From positions 1 to 59,036 of the forward strand of contig JAAFJL010000009.1 in assembly GCA_013298865.1 (NCBI GenBank): a DNA stretch of 59,036 nt, given 5' to 3'. Below are positions 47,637-57,249 of this stretch, piece after piece (position 1 is the stretch's first letter; the number at the start of each line of letters is the position of its first letter). The notes beneath the pieces are model-generated. The model ran no database searches, was not told where the DNA came from, and saw only the letters and a program-made list of their open reading frames with translations. The position numbers and the translations under genes were made by a program. Source of the stretch: Cytophagales bacterium (GTDB taxonomy: Bacteria; Bacteroidota; Bacteroidia; Cytophagales; Spirosomataceae).

Positions 47637-50600
47637 ATGAAAAAACTACTTATCATTTCACTCTATCTATTTGTTTATCAATCACTTAGTCAAACTTCGA
47701 CTATTCATTTCACTTCCTCTCCAACGCTTACTCCAGATGCTAAGTACGTTATTTTTAGCTATGAAGGTGACCTTTGGAAAGTAAATGCTGAGGGTGGCAT
47801 TGCTAACCGAATCACGGCTATGTTAGGTAATGAAAGCCGTGCAAAGGTATCGCCTGATGGTAAGTGGATTGCCTTTACGGGCGGGCAGTTTGGTAGTCAG
47901 GATATTTATTTGATGTCAACCGAAGGCGGAGACATCAAACAATTGACCTTCCACGAAGCATTCGAGCAGGTCGATTCTTGGTCTTGGGACTCTCAATTTA
48001 TCTATTTCACTTCAGACCGACTGAACCGCTCGTCGGGCTACAAAGTGAGTATCAAAGGAGGTACGCCCATTCGATTATTTGAGAATTATTTCAATACTGT
48101 ACATTCGGTGGTAGAGCATCCAAATTCGGGAGAAATTTTCTTTAATGAAACATGGGAAAGCCGCTCTTCGGCAAATAGAAAACGCTACAAGGGTTCATAC
48201 AATCCTGATATTCAGTCATATAACCCTAAAACTAAAAAATTCACTCAATATACCGATTGGCTTGGTAAAGATTTTGACAATACCCTCGACCGCCAAGGTA
48301 ATGTCTATTTTATTTCGGATGAAGCCAATGGAGAATACAATCTTTACACTTTTGAAAATGCCAAGAAAAAGGCTTTGACCAATTTTAATACATCTATCAA
48401 AAGCCCTCATGTGAGTGCCAATGGAGAGAAAGTTGTATTTGAAAAAGATTATCAATTGTGGCTCTATGACCTCGCTACGAAACAAAGTAAGAAAATTGAT
48501 ATTAAGTTGTTTAGAAATGAAACGTTGGAGAAAAGTCAAAACTTTGAAGTAAAAGGCAATATCGAAAATTTTGATGTATCGGTTGATAGTAAAAAAATGG
48601 CATTTGTCTCAAGAGGGCGATTATTCGTGTCTGATTTGAAAGGCAAATTTGTACAAGAAATCCGTACTGCTGAACGTAACCGTACCATAGAAGTAAAGTG
48701 GTTTTCAGATAACAAAACCCTGTTATATTCCATGACAAACAAAAATGGCTATACCAATTGGTTCTCTATCTCGGCAGATGGCAAAACACCTGAAAAACAA
48801 CTGACTAATGCTGATAAAAATGACCGAGATATAACCCTCTCCAAAGACCGAAGTAAGGGCGTGTACCTTAGTGGACGAGACGAAGTGAGACTGATAGATT
48901 TGAAAACTCTTGAAAGCAAACTATTAGTAAAAGACGAAATTTGGGGCTTTCAAACGCCTGCACCTTGTTTCTCGCCAGATGGTGATTATGTCGTTTTTAC
49001 AGCACATCGCAATTTTGAGCAAGATATTTTTGTACATAACTTAAAAACCAACGAAACCAAAAATCTCACCAACACAGGTATTACCGAAACAAGTCCGATT
49101 TTTTCGCCAGATGGCAAATATCTGTACTTTATTTCTGACCGTTACAAAGCCTCTTTCCCCACAGGATCTTCTGCGAATCGGGTGTACCGTTTGGCTTTGA
49201 CCAAAGAAGATGAACCCTACAAACTGGATAAATATAACGAGCTTTTTGCTGAAAAACCCAAAGCTGATACTACCAAGAAAAAGGAAGAACCCAAAGTTAC
49301 TCCCTCATTATCAATAGATTACGAAAATATAATAGATAGAATTGAGTTAGTAAGTCCTAATTTTGGAGACCAAAATGACGTTTTTGTTATACAAAAAGAA
49401 ACAAAAACATTCGTCATTTTTAGCTCTAATCATGACAAAGGCACGAGTAATCTTTGGAAAGCAACCTATGAACCTCATGAAACCACAAAGACCGAAAAAA
49501 TCGAGGGAGCAACCACAAACAATACGACTATTGTAGAATCTTCGGGCAAAACCTATTGCCTCATCAATGGGGACATTTATACGCTCAATTTGGATGGAAA
49601 TAAAGCAGAAAAAATAGATGTTAGCTTTACTTTCAGGAAGAATTTGGAAGCAGAATTTGAGCAAATGTTCTATGAAACTTGGGCAAATGTTCAAGAGAAT
49701 TTCTACAATGAAGATTTTCATGGTATTGATTGGGCAAAGACAAAACAACAATATGCCAATTTCTTGCCCAACCTAAACAGTAGAGCCGATTTCAGGATAT
49801 TGATGAACGATATGCTCGGGGAACTCAACTCGTCTCATACAGGCTTTAGTTCTTCTGGAAATGAAGAAAAATTATTTTATACTTCTCGCACGCTTGAAAC
49901 GGGGATTATTTTTGATAATGATAATCCTTATACGGTAAAATACATCGCAAAACTTAGTAATGCTGATAAAAAAGATAAAGATATTAAGGCTGGAGATATA
50001 CTCATAAAAGTAAACGACCAAGTGGTTGACGTAAACCAAAATCGAGATGTTTATTTCTTGAAGCCCTCTTTAGACGCTGAATTAGAATTGACATTCAGAC
50101 GAGATGGCAAAGAGCGAGTTGTGAAGATTCACCCACAAAGCTATAGTTCATTAGCGGGAAGATTGCTCTATGATGAATGGATAGAAAATAACCAAAAGAT
50201 AGTAGATGAAAAAGGCAAAAAACGCATTGCCTACGCCTACATGAAGAATATGGGAGAAGGGGAACTGAACAAGTTCTTGATAGAAATGAACACTGAAGCC
50301 TACCAAAGAGACGGTTTGATTTTGGATTTACGCTACAACACAGGCGGTAATGTACATGATGGTGTAATTAATTTTCTGAGCCAACGTCCGTATTTAAAAT
50401 GGAAATACCGTGAAGGAGCGTTTACGGTACAACCTAATTTTACGCCTGCTGCCAAGCCAATAGTCTTACTGATTAACGAACAATCGTTGAGTGATGCCGA
50501 GGTGACAGCACAGGGTTTCAAAGAATTGAAATTAGGAAAAATCATTGGTAATGAAACCTATCGTTGGATTATTTTCACTTCAGGAAAAGGTTTGGTCGAT

Positions 50601-50774
50601 GGCAGTTTTTATCGCCTTCCTGCATGGGGTTGCTATACACTTGATGGTAAAAACTTAGAAAAAGAAGGTGTAAAACCTGATATTTTCATCAAAACAACCT
50701 TCAAAGACCGTTTAGAAAATAAAGACCCGCAATTAGAAAAAGCGATTGAAGAAGTAATCAAGGACTTGAAATAA
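47637..50774 (+). CDS. Secreted tricorn-type S41 protease
   Basis: A 1045-residue exported peptidase related to tricorn. Signal peptide KKLLIISLYLFVYQSLS. N-terminal six- and seven-bladed beta-propeller regions (SPTLTPDAKYVIFSYEGDLW, SPDGKWIAFTGG, FSPDGDYVVFTAHR, FSPDGKYLYFISDR). Then a core with FEQMFYETWANVQENFYNED and NSSHTGFSS. A PDZ domain (about 770-850) precedes the S41 domain (about 870-1045), with RYNTGGNVHDG and the nucleophile-bearing NEQSLSDAEVTAQGF. I chose ATG 47637, where the signal peptide begins; the frame opens 16 codons earlier. Confidence 0.93.
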   Translation: MKKLLIISLYLFVYQSLSQTSTIHFTSSPTLTPDAKYVIFSYEGDLWKVNAEGGIANRITAMLGNESRAKVSPDGKWIAFTGGQFGSQDIYLMSTEGGDIKQLTFHEAFEQVDSWSWDSQFIYFTSDRLNRSSGYKVSIKGGTPIRLFENYFNTVHSVVEHPNSGEIFFNETWESRSSANRKRYKGSYNPDIQSYNPKTKKFTQYTDWLGKDFDNTLDRQGNVYFISDEANGEYNLYTFENAKKKALTNFNTSIKSPHVSANGEKVVFEKDYQLWLYDLATKQSKKIDIKLFRNETLEKSQNFEVKGNIENFDVSVDSKKMAFVSRGRLFVSDLKGKFVQEIRTAERNRTIEVKWFSDNKTLLYSMTNKNGYTNWFSISADGKTPEKQLTNADKNDRDITLSKDRSKGVYLSGRDEVRLIDLKTLESKLLVKDEIWGFQTPAPCFSPDGDYVVFTAHRNFEQDIFVHNLKTNETKNLTNTGITETSPIFSPDGKYLYFISDRYKASFPTGSSANRVYRLALTKEDEPYKLDKYNELFAEKPKADTTKKKEEPKVTPSLSIDYENIIDRIELVSPNFGDQNDVFVIQKETKTFVIFSSNHDKGTSNLWKATYEPHETTKTEKIEGATTNNTTIVESSGKTYCLINGDIYTLNLDGNKAEKIDVSFTFRKNLEAEFEQMFYETWANVQENFYNEDFHGIDWAKTKQQYANFLPNLNSRADFRILMNDMLGELNSSHTGFSSSGNEEKLFYTSRTLETGIIFDNDNPYTVKYIAKLSNADKKDKDIKAGDILIKVNDQVVDVNQNRDVYFLKPSLDAELELTFRRDGKERVVKIHPQSYSSLAGRLLYDEWIENNQKIVDEKGKKRIAYAYMKNMGEGELNKFLIEMNTEAYQRDGLILDLRYNTGGNVHDGVINFLSQRPYLKWKYREGAFTVQPNFTPAAKPIVLLINEQSLSDAEVTAQGFKELKLGKIIGNETYRWIIFTSGKGLVDGSFYRLPAWGCYTLDGKNLEKEGVKPDIFIKTTFKDRLENKDPQLEKAIEEVIKDLK

Positions 50775-50816
50775 ACTGGTTTTCAACTCATGACAAAGCT
50801 ATTCTCATTTTTATTA

Positions 50817-50960
50817 ACCTCTCCCCTTGGCTGGTGTCTCACCAGACATTTAGGCGAAAGCAACTTAGCGACTAAATGTTAGGGATAATTAATTGACAAT
50901 GAGGAATTTGTGTTGCTTTCGCATGAGTGTCTGGTGGGGACACCAGCCATGGGGAAGACA
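50817..50960. repeat. Inverted-repeat element with nested hairpins
   Basis: CCCCTTGGCTGGTGTCTC... on the left mirrors ...GGGACACCAGCCATGGGG on the right. GGCGAAAGCAAC/GTTGCTTTCGC extends the arms inward. Each arm contains its own CTGGTG/CACCAG hairpin. About 140 bases, no coding content. Confidence 0.75.
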
Positions 50961-50974
50961 TTAAAAAAACGATA

Positions 50975-51400
50975 ATGAAACTATTTAACCTCTTCAAACG
51001 AAAACAGAGCATAGAATCGACACCTAAACAGATAATTAAAAGGTTGGTTGAATATATGCCTGATTTCTATAAGACAGATAGACAGTTTATTGATTGTGTT
51101 GAATTTTTAGAATATAATGAATGGGGACTTGCACTTGATAGTTTAATTCAACTCGCAGATGAAACAGGGCATTACTTTTCAGAAGACTTTTGGGTTGAAC
51201 TTGCAAAAGCTGCCGATAGTATGGAACTAAAAGTAGAACGAGACTATTGCAGAATGCAAATCAAAAGAAACGAACACGATTTAAAATCTAAAACACCTTT
51301 TGGTTGGACAACGATAAAAATTGATGACACACATTTCCAACATCACATTTCAGAGAAACTTAAAGAAGAATGGGCGAAAGAAGACAAAAAAATCAATTGA
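50975..51400 (+). CDS. Hypothetical protein (immunity-protein-like composition)
   Basis: A 141-residue cytoplasmic, mostly helical protein: FIDCVEFLEYNEWGLALDSL then FWVELAKAADSMELKVERDYC. The pattern 'E-W-G-L-A-L-D-x-L' followed by an 'FW-x-L' helix is reminiscent of small immunity-type proteins, but I cannot name a family. I chose ATG 50975 (KLFNLFKRKQ); the frame before it is repeat sequence. No adjacent toxin seen. Confidence 0.65.
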   Translation: MKLFNLFKRKQSIESTPKQIIKRLVEYMPDFYKTDRQFIDCVEFLEYNEWGLALDSLIQLADETGHYFSEDFWVELAKAADSMELKVERDYCRMQIKRNEHDLKSKTPFGWTTIKIDDTHFQHHISEKLKEEWAKEDKKIN

Positions 51401-51489
51401 ATTTAGCGTCTGAAATCAACTTCACTTTGGGTCTAACAGAATAAAAATTTAAGAATTAATCATCTAATAATCAATTTACAAATAAAAAA

Positions 51490-51541
51490 AACAGCATTAT
51501 AAACGCTGAATGAATCCACTCTCGTTATCAACGAGCGTGAG
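51490..51541. repeat. 52-base direct repeat, copy 1
   Basis: Starts AACAGCATTATAAACGCTGA and ends ATCAACGAGCGTGAG. It has a CTCGTT/AACGAG hairpin and matches 54239-54290 at 47 of 52 positions. Confidence 0.92.
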
Positions 51542-51561
51542 TTGAGGGCTTTCTTTATGTC

Positions 51562-54030
51562 CTAATATTCCTTCTCCCCAAACTCACTACTCGGTAATTT
51601 CGCCTTTCTATTATTTTGATTAAAACTATACGAAAGATTCAACATCAGAATATTGGTTTCTTGGATGTAATTGGTAGTTGTAAAGAAATCCTTTCCGAAA
51701 GTCGTGATTCGTTGTTGATTGACTTCCATATTACCAAAAGCCATATTTTGCCATTGAGCCGTTGCCGTGATTTTATTATTCAAGAAGGTCTTTTTTAAGG
51801 AAAGATTAGGAGCATAAAATCTCGAATCTTCGCCTTGGGCAGTTACTCGGGCAGATAGGTAAGACACATTAAATTGTGAACTCAACGTCTTACTCATTTG
51901 CCATGAAATATTGGAATTAATGGAATACACCCAACCTTTTGAATTAACCGCCACTTGGTCATTGAACAATGTTCCTTGTATGGCTAAATTATAAATATTT
52001 CCTCCCGCAAAAATCTTCAATTTCTTCACGGGCGAGTACGTCAGTCCAAACTCAGAGCCTAATAAAAGTGCATTTCCTGCATTTGTATAGACACGATTCA
52101 AGATGGTATCATTATAAACACTATTCACCCGATTGACAATATCGGTAATATTTTGACTGTAAAAATTCCAAAATACACTCCCTTTTTTGAAGTCTTTTGT
52201 GATACCAAGCTCCGTAATTCCAATGAATTCTGGTCGAATATTGGGGTCGCCTTGTTCGAGGGTTTCGCTGTGTTCTCGTTCTGGATAAGGGTTTAATTCA
52301 TTATTTGTAGAACGTTGCACCCTTCGACTATAAGCCAATTTTGCCCGATAATCTTTCCCTAAATCTACCAAAATATTTGCCGAAGGAAACAGATTTGAAA
52401 GTTCCAGCACGGAAGGTTTTGAACTTTTATTATCCTTAAATTCACGGAAAGAATTTTCATACCGCAATCCTCCCGAAAACTCAATTCGTTTCACTTTTCC
52501 TGCATATTGACCATAAAACGCATGGATTCTGTTCAACACATTGATATTGGCTGAAAAAGCCTGATTGGTCGTCAGGGGTTTGAAACTTCCTGATTTTTCT
52601 TGATATAAAAACTGTCCTTCTTGGGTCTGATTCCTAAATTGATACCCCATCGTCAATTTACCAATGCCAATAGTTTGTTCATAATCAGCTTTCAATCGTA
52701 AAGCATTCAGCGGATTTGCTCCCGTGTTGTAAGTGTATTGAAGCGTATCTTTCAGATTAGTTCTGTTCAAATTACTATTACTCGTAAATCCTTCTAAATC
52801 AGCTTGTTCTGACAATCCAGAGAGGCTCAGAGTAGCATTATTTTTAAAAGTATGAGTATAATCTAAATTAAAAACTTTGAATAATCCGTCTTTCAAAACT
52901 AAGTTTGGATTGTAATAAGTCGCTCTCCCGATGACTTTTTGAGTTGATAATACGGTTTTTACATTGTCAAAATACGTAATATCCGCTCGTCTGTATTGTG
53001 TACGTTTCCCCACATATACACCCGCCGACAGTTCATTTTGTTTGTCAATTTTATAAGCAATCGAAGACCGTAGCCCATAATTTTCACGCTTAAAACTTCG
53101 CTCGCCTATACTCGGAAAACTATTAAAAAATTGGTTAAAGATGGTATTAACATCACCTTCTCTTCGTCCTGCAATGTCATTTCTGAGATAATTTCCCGAA
53201 ACCGATACATCCCATTTATCTTTTTTATACATCAAAGTCGCATCAACTCCATAGCGTTGAGGTTCGTTGAGGTTATAATATTCTTTGATGCGGGGCATCC
53301 CGATTTGCCCGTTTGTAATTACCGAAAAACCATCCGTAGCTCCTGATTTCGTCACAATGTTGATAATCCCAGCCTTTCCGTCGGCATCATATTTAGCGGA
53401 TGGAGCGGTTATCATCTCTATTTTATCAATGCTATTGGCAGGGATTTGAGCCAACAAAGTAGCAATATCTATCTGACTGGGTTTGCCATTAATTAAAACC
53501 AAAAATCCTTTTGAACCCCTCATCGTGATTTCGCCCTCGGCATTGAGGGTAATTGAAGGAATATTTCGGAGAACATCCGTGGCATTTCCGCCTTTGGCAA
53601 CCTCAAATTGGTCTGATTTAAAAACCTTTTTTTCAAGGGTCGTTACTACCACAGGTTTTTGCCCAGCCACCACGACAGCATCTAACAATTGCGTAAGGGG
53701 GGCAAGGCTCAAAATACTCAAATCAGAGCGAAAATCGGGTTTTTCTGTATCAATTTCAATGGTCTTGGACTGATAACCTATATAATTGACTTTAATGAGA
53801 TAAGTGCCTTTTACCAAATTTTCAAACTTAAAAACGCCCTTTTCATCACTGATTACGCCTTTCACTAATTGATTGGCAGGTTGTGTAATTATTTGAACGG
53901 AGGCATACAAAAGTGGCTCTTTCGTGAGCGAATCCACGAGCGTGCCTTTGAGTGAATTGGTATTTTGTCCATAAGAAAGTGAGGTGCAAAATAAGAAACT
54001 GATAAATAAAAGTGTCACTATTTTATACAT
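51562..54030 (-). CDS. TonB-dependent outer-membrane receptor (OMP_b-brl_3 type)
   Basis: An 822-residue outer-membrane beta-barrel. Signal peptide YKIVTLLFISFLFCTSLSYG. A carboxypeptidase-regulatory-like domain (SLKGTLVDSLTKEPLLYASV, about 25-105) follows. The plug is about 120-240 (GGNATDVLRNIPSITLNAEG, ITMRGSKGFLVLINGKP, IEMITAPSAKYDADGKAGIINIV). The barrel ends with LMLNLSYSFN. No adjacent SusD partner, so it is not a Sus pair. Transported ligand unknown. The gene is flanked by 52-base direct repeats. Confidence 0.94.
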   Translation of the reverse strand: MYKIVTLLFISFLFCTSLSYGQNTNSLKGTLVDSLTKEPLLYASVQIITQPANQLVKGVISDEKGVFKFENLVKGTYLIKVNYIGYQSKTIEIDTEKPDFRSDLSILSLAPLTQLLDAVVVAGQKPVVVTTLEKKVFKSDQFEVAKGGNATDVLRNIPSITLNAEGEITMRGSKGFLVLINGKPSQIDIATLLAQIPANSIDKIEMITAPSAKYDADGKAGIINIVTKSGATDGFSVITNGQIGMPRIKEYYNLNEPQRYGVDATLMYKKDKWDVSVSGNYLRNDIAGRREGDVNTIFNQFFNSFPSIGERSFKRENYGLRSSIAYKIDKQNELSAGVYVGKRTQYRRADITYFDNVKTVLSTQKVIGRATYYNPNLVLKDGLFKVFNLDYTHTFKNNATLSLSGLSEQADLEGFTSNSNLNRTNLKDTLQYTYNTGANPLNALRLKADYEQTIGIGKLTMGYQFRNQTQEGQFLYQEKSGSFKPLTTNQAFSANINVLNRIHAFYGQYAGKVKRIEFSGGLRYENSFREFKDNKSSKPSVLELSNLFPSANILVDLGKDYRAKLAYSRRVQRSTNNELNPYPEREHSETLEQGDPNIRPEFIGITELGITKDFKKGSVFWNFYSQNITDIVNRVNSVYNDTILNRVYTNAGNALLLGSEFGLTYSPVKKLKIFAGGNIYNLAIQGTLFNDQVAVNSKGWVYSINSNISWQMSKTLSSQFNVSYLSARVTAQGEDSRFYAPNLSLKKTFLNNKITATAQWQNMAFGNMEVNQQRITTFGKDFFTTTNYIQETNILMLNLSYSFNQNNRKAKLPSSEFGEKEY

Positions 54031-54436
54031 GACTATTGGGTTTGGGAATGTCCTACAAATATAAGAGGTATGAGCTGTTTGTTTCCTACTATTTACTCAC
54101 GTTTCGCTTAAATTACGATTTAAAAAAGAATAGGGAACAATCCTTAGTAACGGGAATTCAACAATTAATTATCTAATAATCGATTAGTTACAAATAAAAA
54201 ACAAACATTCTGTGTGTAAAAGATGAAGGTTGAGAAAAAACAGCGTTATAAACGCCGAGCGAATCCACTCTCCTTATCAACGAGCGTGAGCAGAGGAAAG
54301 CAATAAGAAATTTTGGCAGGATTATTGACATATTCATAACTGTTTAATCCCTTCTTTCTCAGGGCATTAGACTCAATAAATGGCTTCATAAGTGATTAGT
54401 TATGATGCTATGGTCAAATAACTCCATATCCATAAT
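54031..54436. other. Intergenic region with repeats
   Basis: 406 bases. Contains ATCTAATAATCGATTAGTTA (54171-54190), a palindrome-like motif recurring near 51464 and 55568, and copy 2 of the 52-base repeat (54239-54290). No ORF recognised. Confidence 0.6.
54239..54290. repeat. 52-base direct repeat, copy 2
   Basis: Same orientation as 51490-51541, with a GCGTT/AACGC hairpin. The two copies flank the TonB receptor gene. Confidence 0.92.
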
Positions 54437-55492
54437 ATGAAAAGTTCTCTTATTCTACTATTCACGCTGTTAATTTCAGCTGTGTCTTCTTTATCTCAGG
54501 TTAATCTCAAAAATGGCTTAGTGGCTTGTTATCCTTTTAGTACCAATGCCAATGATATGTCTGGCAACAATAATGATGGCACAGTTAATGGAGCAACTTT
54601 AACTGCTGACCGTTTCGGAAAGGCTAATAGTGCTTATAATTTTGATGGCAATAGTTATATTTCTATCGCCCCAGACCAATTCAAAAATACCAATTACAGT
54701 TATTCTTTATGGGTTAATTTGGATGCCCTTCCAGTCGAAACGGATAATAATTCTTTTTTCTCTGTCGGCGGACCAGGAGCAGACCAAAATCTTTCTGTTC
54801 TGTATAAATATTTTAGTGAAACCAATACAGGATTTAATTCAGGAGGGTATAATGTAGGAAACCCTGTTGTTTCAAATAACTTGACAGGTTCGCTACCCAA
54901 TACAGGCAGGTGGTATCATTTAGTTAGTACAAGAGACAACAATACAGTAAAATTATATGTTGATGGCGTTCTGATAGCTAATAATTCTGGTAATTCGTCA
55001 ACGAATGGAACTGATGCAGCGTACTCAAATCCAGCGTATGCAGTCATTGGTTCACGAGTAGGACAGAATGGTTATTTCCAATTTACAAAAGGAAGTATCG
55101 ACGATGTTCACATCTATAACAGAGTCATTAATGCCGATGAAGTAAAAGCACTTTTCGATGGAAATACCCCACAGGCAATCACTATCAGTTCTAACAATTC
55201 AGCCCCATGCGGAGGTGACAATATTATCTTTACAGCCAATGGAACTACAAATACAGCAAAATACCAGTGGAAAGTTGATGGCGTAAATCAAGGTACAAAT
55301 AGTAAAATATTTGAGTATGTTTCTTCTAATAATATAGTGGATTATCAAGTAAAAATTACTATTGAAATTACGGATGATAATGATGTTTGTTTCCCGAATA
55401 AAGTAACGTTTGCAGATTTGAATGTTACCATTAAAAGTTGTAATCCATGTATCTTAGCTTGTCATCCTTTCAATATTCTCAAAACTAAATAG
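54437..55492 (+). CDS. Exported LamG (concanavalin-like) domain protein
   Basis: A 351-residue protein. Signal peptide KSSLILLFTLLISAVSSLS. The LamG/laminin-G-3-type domain is about 25-245: GLVACYPFSTNANDMSGNNND, TADRFGKANSAYNFDGNSYI, WYHLVSTRDNNTVKLYVDGV, KGSIDDVHIYNRVINADEV. An Ig-like segment (about 250-335, KYQWKVDGVNQG) follows, and a Cys-containing end (CNPCILAC). It lacks the T9SS domain often found after such modules. Likely carbohydrate or surface binding. Confidence 0.88.
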   Translation: MKSSLILLFTLLISAVSSLSQVNLKNGLVACYPFSTNANDMSGNNNDGTVNGATLTADRFGKANSAYNFDGNSYISIAPDQFKNTNYSYSLWVNLDALPVETDNNSFFSVGGPGADQNLSVLYKYFSETNTGFNSGGYNVGNPVVSNNLTGSLPNTGRWYHLVSTRDNNTVKLYVDGVLIANNSGNSSTNGTDAAYSNPAYAVIGSRVGQNGYFQFTKGSIDDVHIYNRVINADEVKALFDGNTPQAITISSNNSAPCGGDNIIFTANGTTNTAKYQWKVDGVNQGTNSKIFEYVSSNNIVDYQVKITIEITDDNDVCFPNKVTFADLNVTIKSCNPCILACHPFNILKTK

Positions 55493-55658
55493 TTTTTGTT
55501 CTCTGATAGTTTTTTAAGCAAAAATCAACCTTGGTATGTGACAAATAGAACAAAATATCAAAAATAAGCATCTAATAATCAATTAGTTATAAATAAGACA
55601 AGAGTATTGCCTGCACCACTTCAGATTAACAGAATTTATCACTTTTAGAAAAATTTAT

Positions 55659-55991
55659 ATGAGTTGGAATCTTTTATTAGTTAACTCTAAACATAACACA
55701 AATCTTTTTGAAGACACAGAAAAATTTGGAGCAAAAAAAGAATTTATGGACAAAATATCCAAAATTTTTCCAGAAATAGTTTGGGAGAAATCAAACTATG
55801 GAAAACTAAGAGATAGCGAAAATGAAGACTTATTTGTAGATTTTGTGTTAGGAGATGAGGAAGAGCTTGGCTCTCATGTATTGTTAGCTGATGTTGCAGG
55901 AGGAAAATCTCATCAAGTTTTAAAAAAAATATGTCAAGAATATGGTTGGCAAGTTTTTGATTTGGGTAGTGGCGAAAGAATTGATTTTTGA
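55659..55991 (+). CDS. Hypothetical protein
   Basis: A 110-residue cytoplasmic alpha/beta protein starting SWNLLLVNSKHNTNLFED, with FPEIVWEKSNYGKL, FVDFVLGDEEE and GWQVFDLGSGERIDF. No family recognised. Size, acidic composition and isolated location beside repeats are similar to orphan immunity proteins, but this is only an impression. Confidence 0.65.
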   Translation: MSWNLLLVNSKHNTNLFEDTEKFGAKKEFMDKISKIFPEIVWEKSNYGKLRDSENEDLFVDFVLGDEEELGSHVLLADVAGGKSHQVLKKICQEYGWQVFDLGSGERIDF

Positions 55992-56009
55992 TAAAAATTC
56001 ATAGTCCCT

Positions 56010-56041
56010 ACTCCCGCCCCAAATTGGAGTTTGGGGCGAGT
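56010..56041. repeat. REP-type hairpin
   Basis: ACTCCCGCCCCAAA/TTTGGGGCGAGT stem around TTGGAG. Same family as 45450-45479. Confidence 0.85.
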
Positions 56042-56062
56042 CACCATTTTAGCTCCCCACTA

Positions 56063-56316
56063 CCCCAACTGCTCCAAAAATGTCTTCATGAAAAGGGGTT
56101 TTAAATCATTTTTATAGGCAATGGCGTGGTTGATTTCTATGGTATCAAAAATGGAATTATCGTCGTTGATGAGATTTTTTACTACGATTCCCCAACTGCT
56201 CCAAAAATGTCTTCATGAAAAGGGGTTTTAAATCATTTTTATAGGCAATGGCGTGGTTGATTTCTATGGTATCAAAAATGGAATTATCGTCGTTGATGAG
56301 ATTTTTTACTACGATT
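56063..56316. repeat. Perfect 127-base tandem duplication
   Basis: Two directly adjacent copies (56063-56189 and 56190-56316) appear identical. They cover the 3' end of the LysR gene. The first four bases after the second copy differ from the unit start. Confidence 0.97.
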
Positions 56317-57089
56317 CCCTGCATATTTTTTAGGTTGAATAAGGAAGGGATAAAGGCAATTCCAATGCCTAATTCTACCAAACTACAAAGTAAATCAAGC
56401 GATGAAACTTCTTGTGCAATATGAGGAATTCGGCTAAAACCTGCTTGCTGACAGGCGTTTTCAATGTCGTCATAAACGGGATGTAATGACTTACTGATTT
56501 CAACCCATTTTTCATTTTTCAAAGACGATAATTTGATAACAGGTTGACTCGCCAAAAGGTGTTTCTCAGACATAATCACTACGATATGCCCTTTCTGAGT
56601 GGTTTTTGCTGAAAGCTCAGCATGACGTAGTGGCAACAGAGTCAAGCCTAAATCTATACTTTCTTCCAGCAAAGCATCTTGTACGCTCATGAAAGTCGGC
56701 AGTTCAATAATCTTGATTTCGATGGTAGGAAAATTGCTTGAAAACAAGGTAATTACTTCAATAATTCGCTCTTTCAATAACATTTTATAAACTCCCAGTC
56801 GAACGGTTTCTTGCTCTAATCCTATTTTTCGGGCATTTTCTATGGCTTTTTGTCCGAGCTGTAATATCTTTTTGGCATCAATCAAAAATGACTCTCCTGC
56901 TTTGGTAAGTTCTACTTTTCTGAGTTTTTTTCTTTTAATTTTCACGAACAATTCAACGCCAATCTCATTTTCCAACAACTGAATTTGTTGGCTCAGAGCG
57001 GGCTGAGAAACAAACAATTTTTCAGCCGCATGATTATAATGCAGCTCTTCGGCAATAGCAACAAAATATTTTAACTGACGAAGCTCCAT
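56157..57089 (-). CDS. LysR family transcriptional regulator with altered C-terminus
   Basis: A 310-residue regulator. The HTH is ELRQLKYFVAIAEELHYNHA, KLFVSQPALSQQIQLLENE; the effector domain is about 90-300 (VRLGVYKMLLKERIIEVI, DLGLTLLPLRH, ELGIGIAFIPSLF). I chose ATG 57089; an upstream ATG at 57230 adds 47 residues unlike the family. Because of the 127-base duplication the ORF no longer stops after FLEQLG but runs 10 codons on (NRSKKSHQRR). The original end survives as an untranslated copy at about 56063-56189. Divergent from hpd, so it may regulate aromatic catabolism. Confidence 0.9.
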   Translation of the reverse strand: MELRQLKYFVAIAEELHYNHAAEKLFVSQPALSQQIQLLENEIGVELFVKIKRKKLRKVELTKAGESFLIDAKKILQLGQKAIENARKIGLEQETVRLGVYKMLLKERIIEVITLFSSNFPTIEIKIIELPTFMSVQDALLEESIDLGLTLLPLRHAELSAKTTQKGHIVVIMSEKHLLASQPVIKLSSLKNEKWVEISKSLHPVYDDIENACQQAGFSRIPHIAQEVSSLDLLCSLVELGIGIAFIPSLFNLKNMQGIVVKNLINDDNSIFDTIEINHAIAYKNDLKPLFMKTFLEQLGNRSKKSHQRR

Positions 57090-57249
57090 CGTTTTATGAT
57101 AAGTTTTAATTATCATAAAGTTAGAATTTAATATTTGATTCGTTATATTTTTTCTGAAATATTTGCAAAAGAAAATGGAGCTGAAAATGTATGAGTTGAA
57201 AGTATCTGAGTTGAAAGTTGTTAGTTCCATCTATGATTTATACGGGAAT

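Noticed and set aside
49347..49751. 134-codon minus frame opposite the tricorn protease
   Set aside because: Antisense shadow with Cys/Phe-rich composition typical of reversed coding DNA.
50927..50974. N-terminal extension of the 141-residue protein
   Set aside because: It is encoded by the inverted-repeat element. ATG 50975 is the sensible start.
57090..57230. 47-residue N-terminal extension of the LysR protein
   Set aside because: LysR proteins begin directly with the HTH (MELRQLKYF). The extension is AT-rich intergenic sequence.
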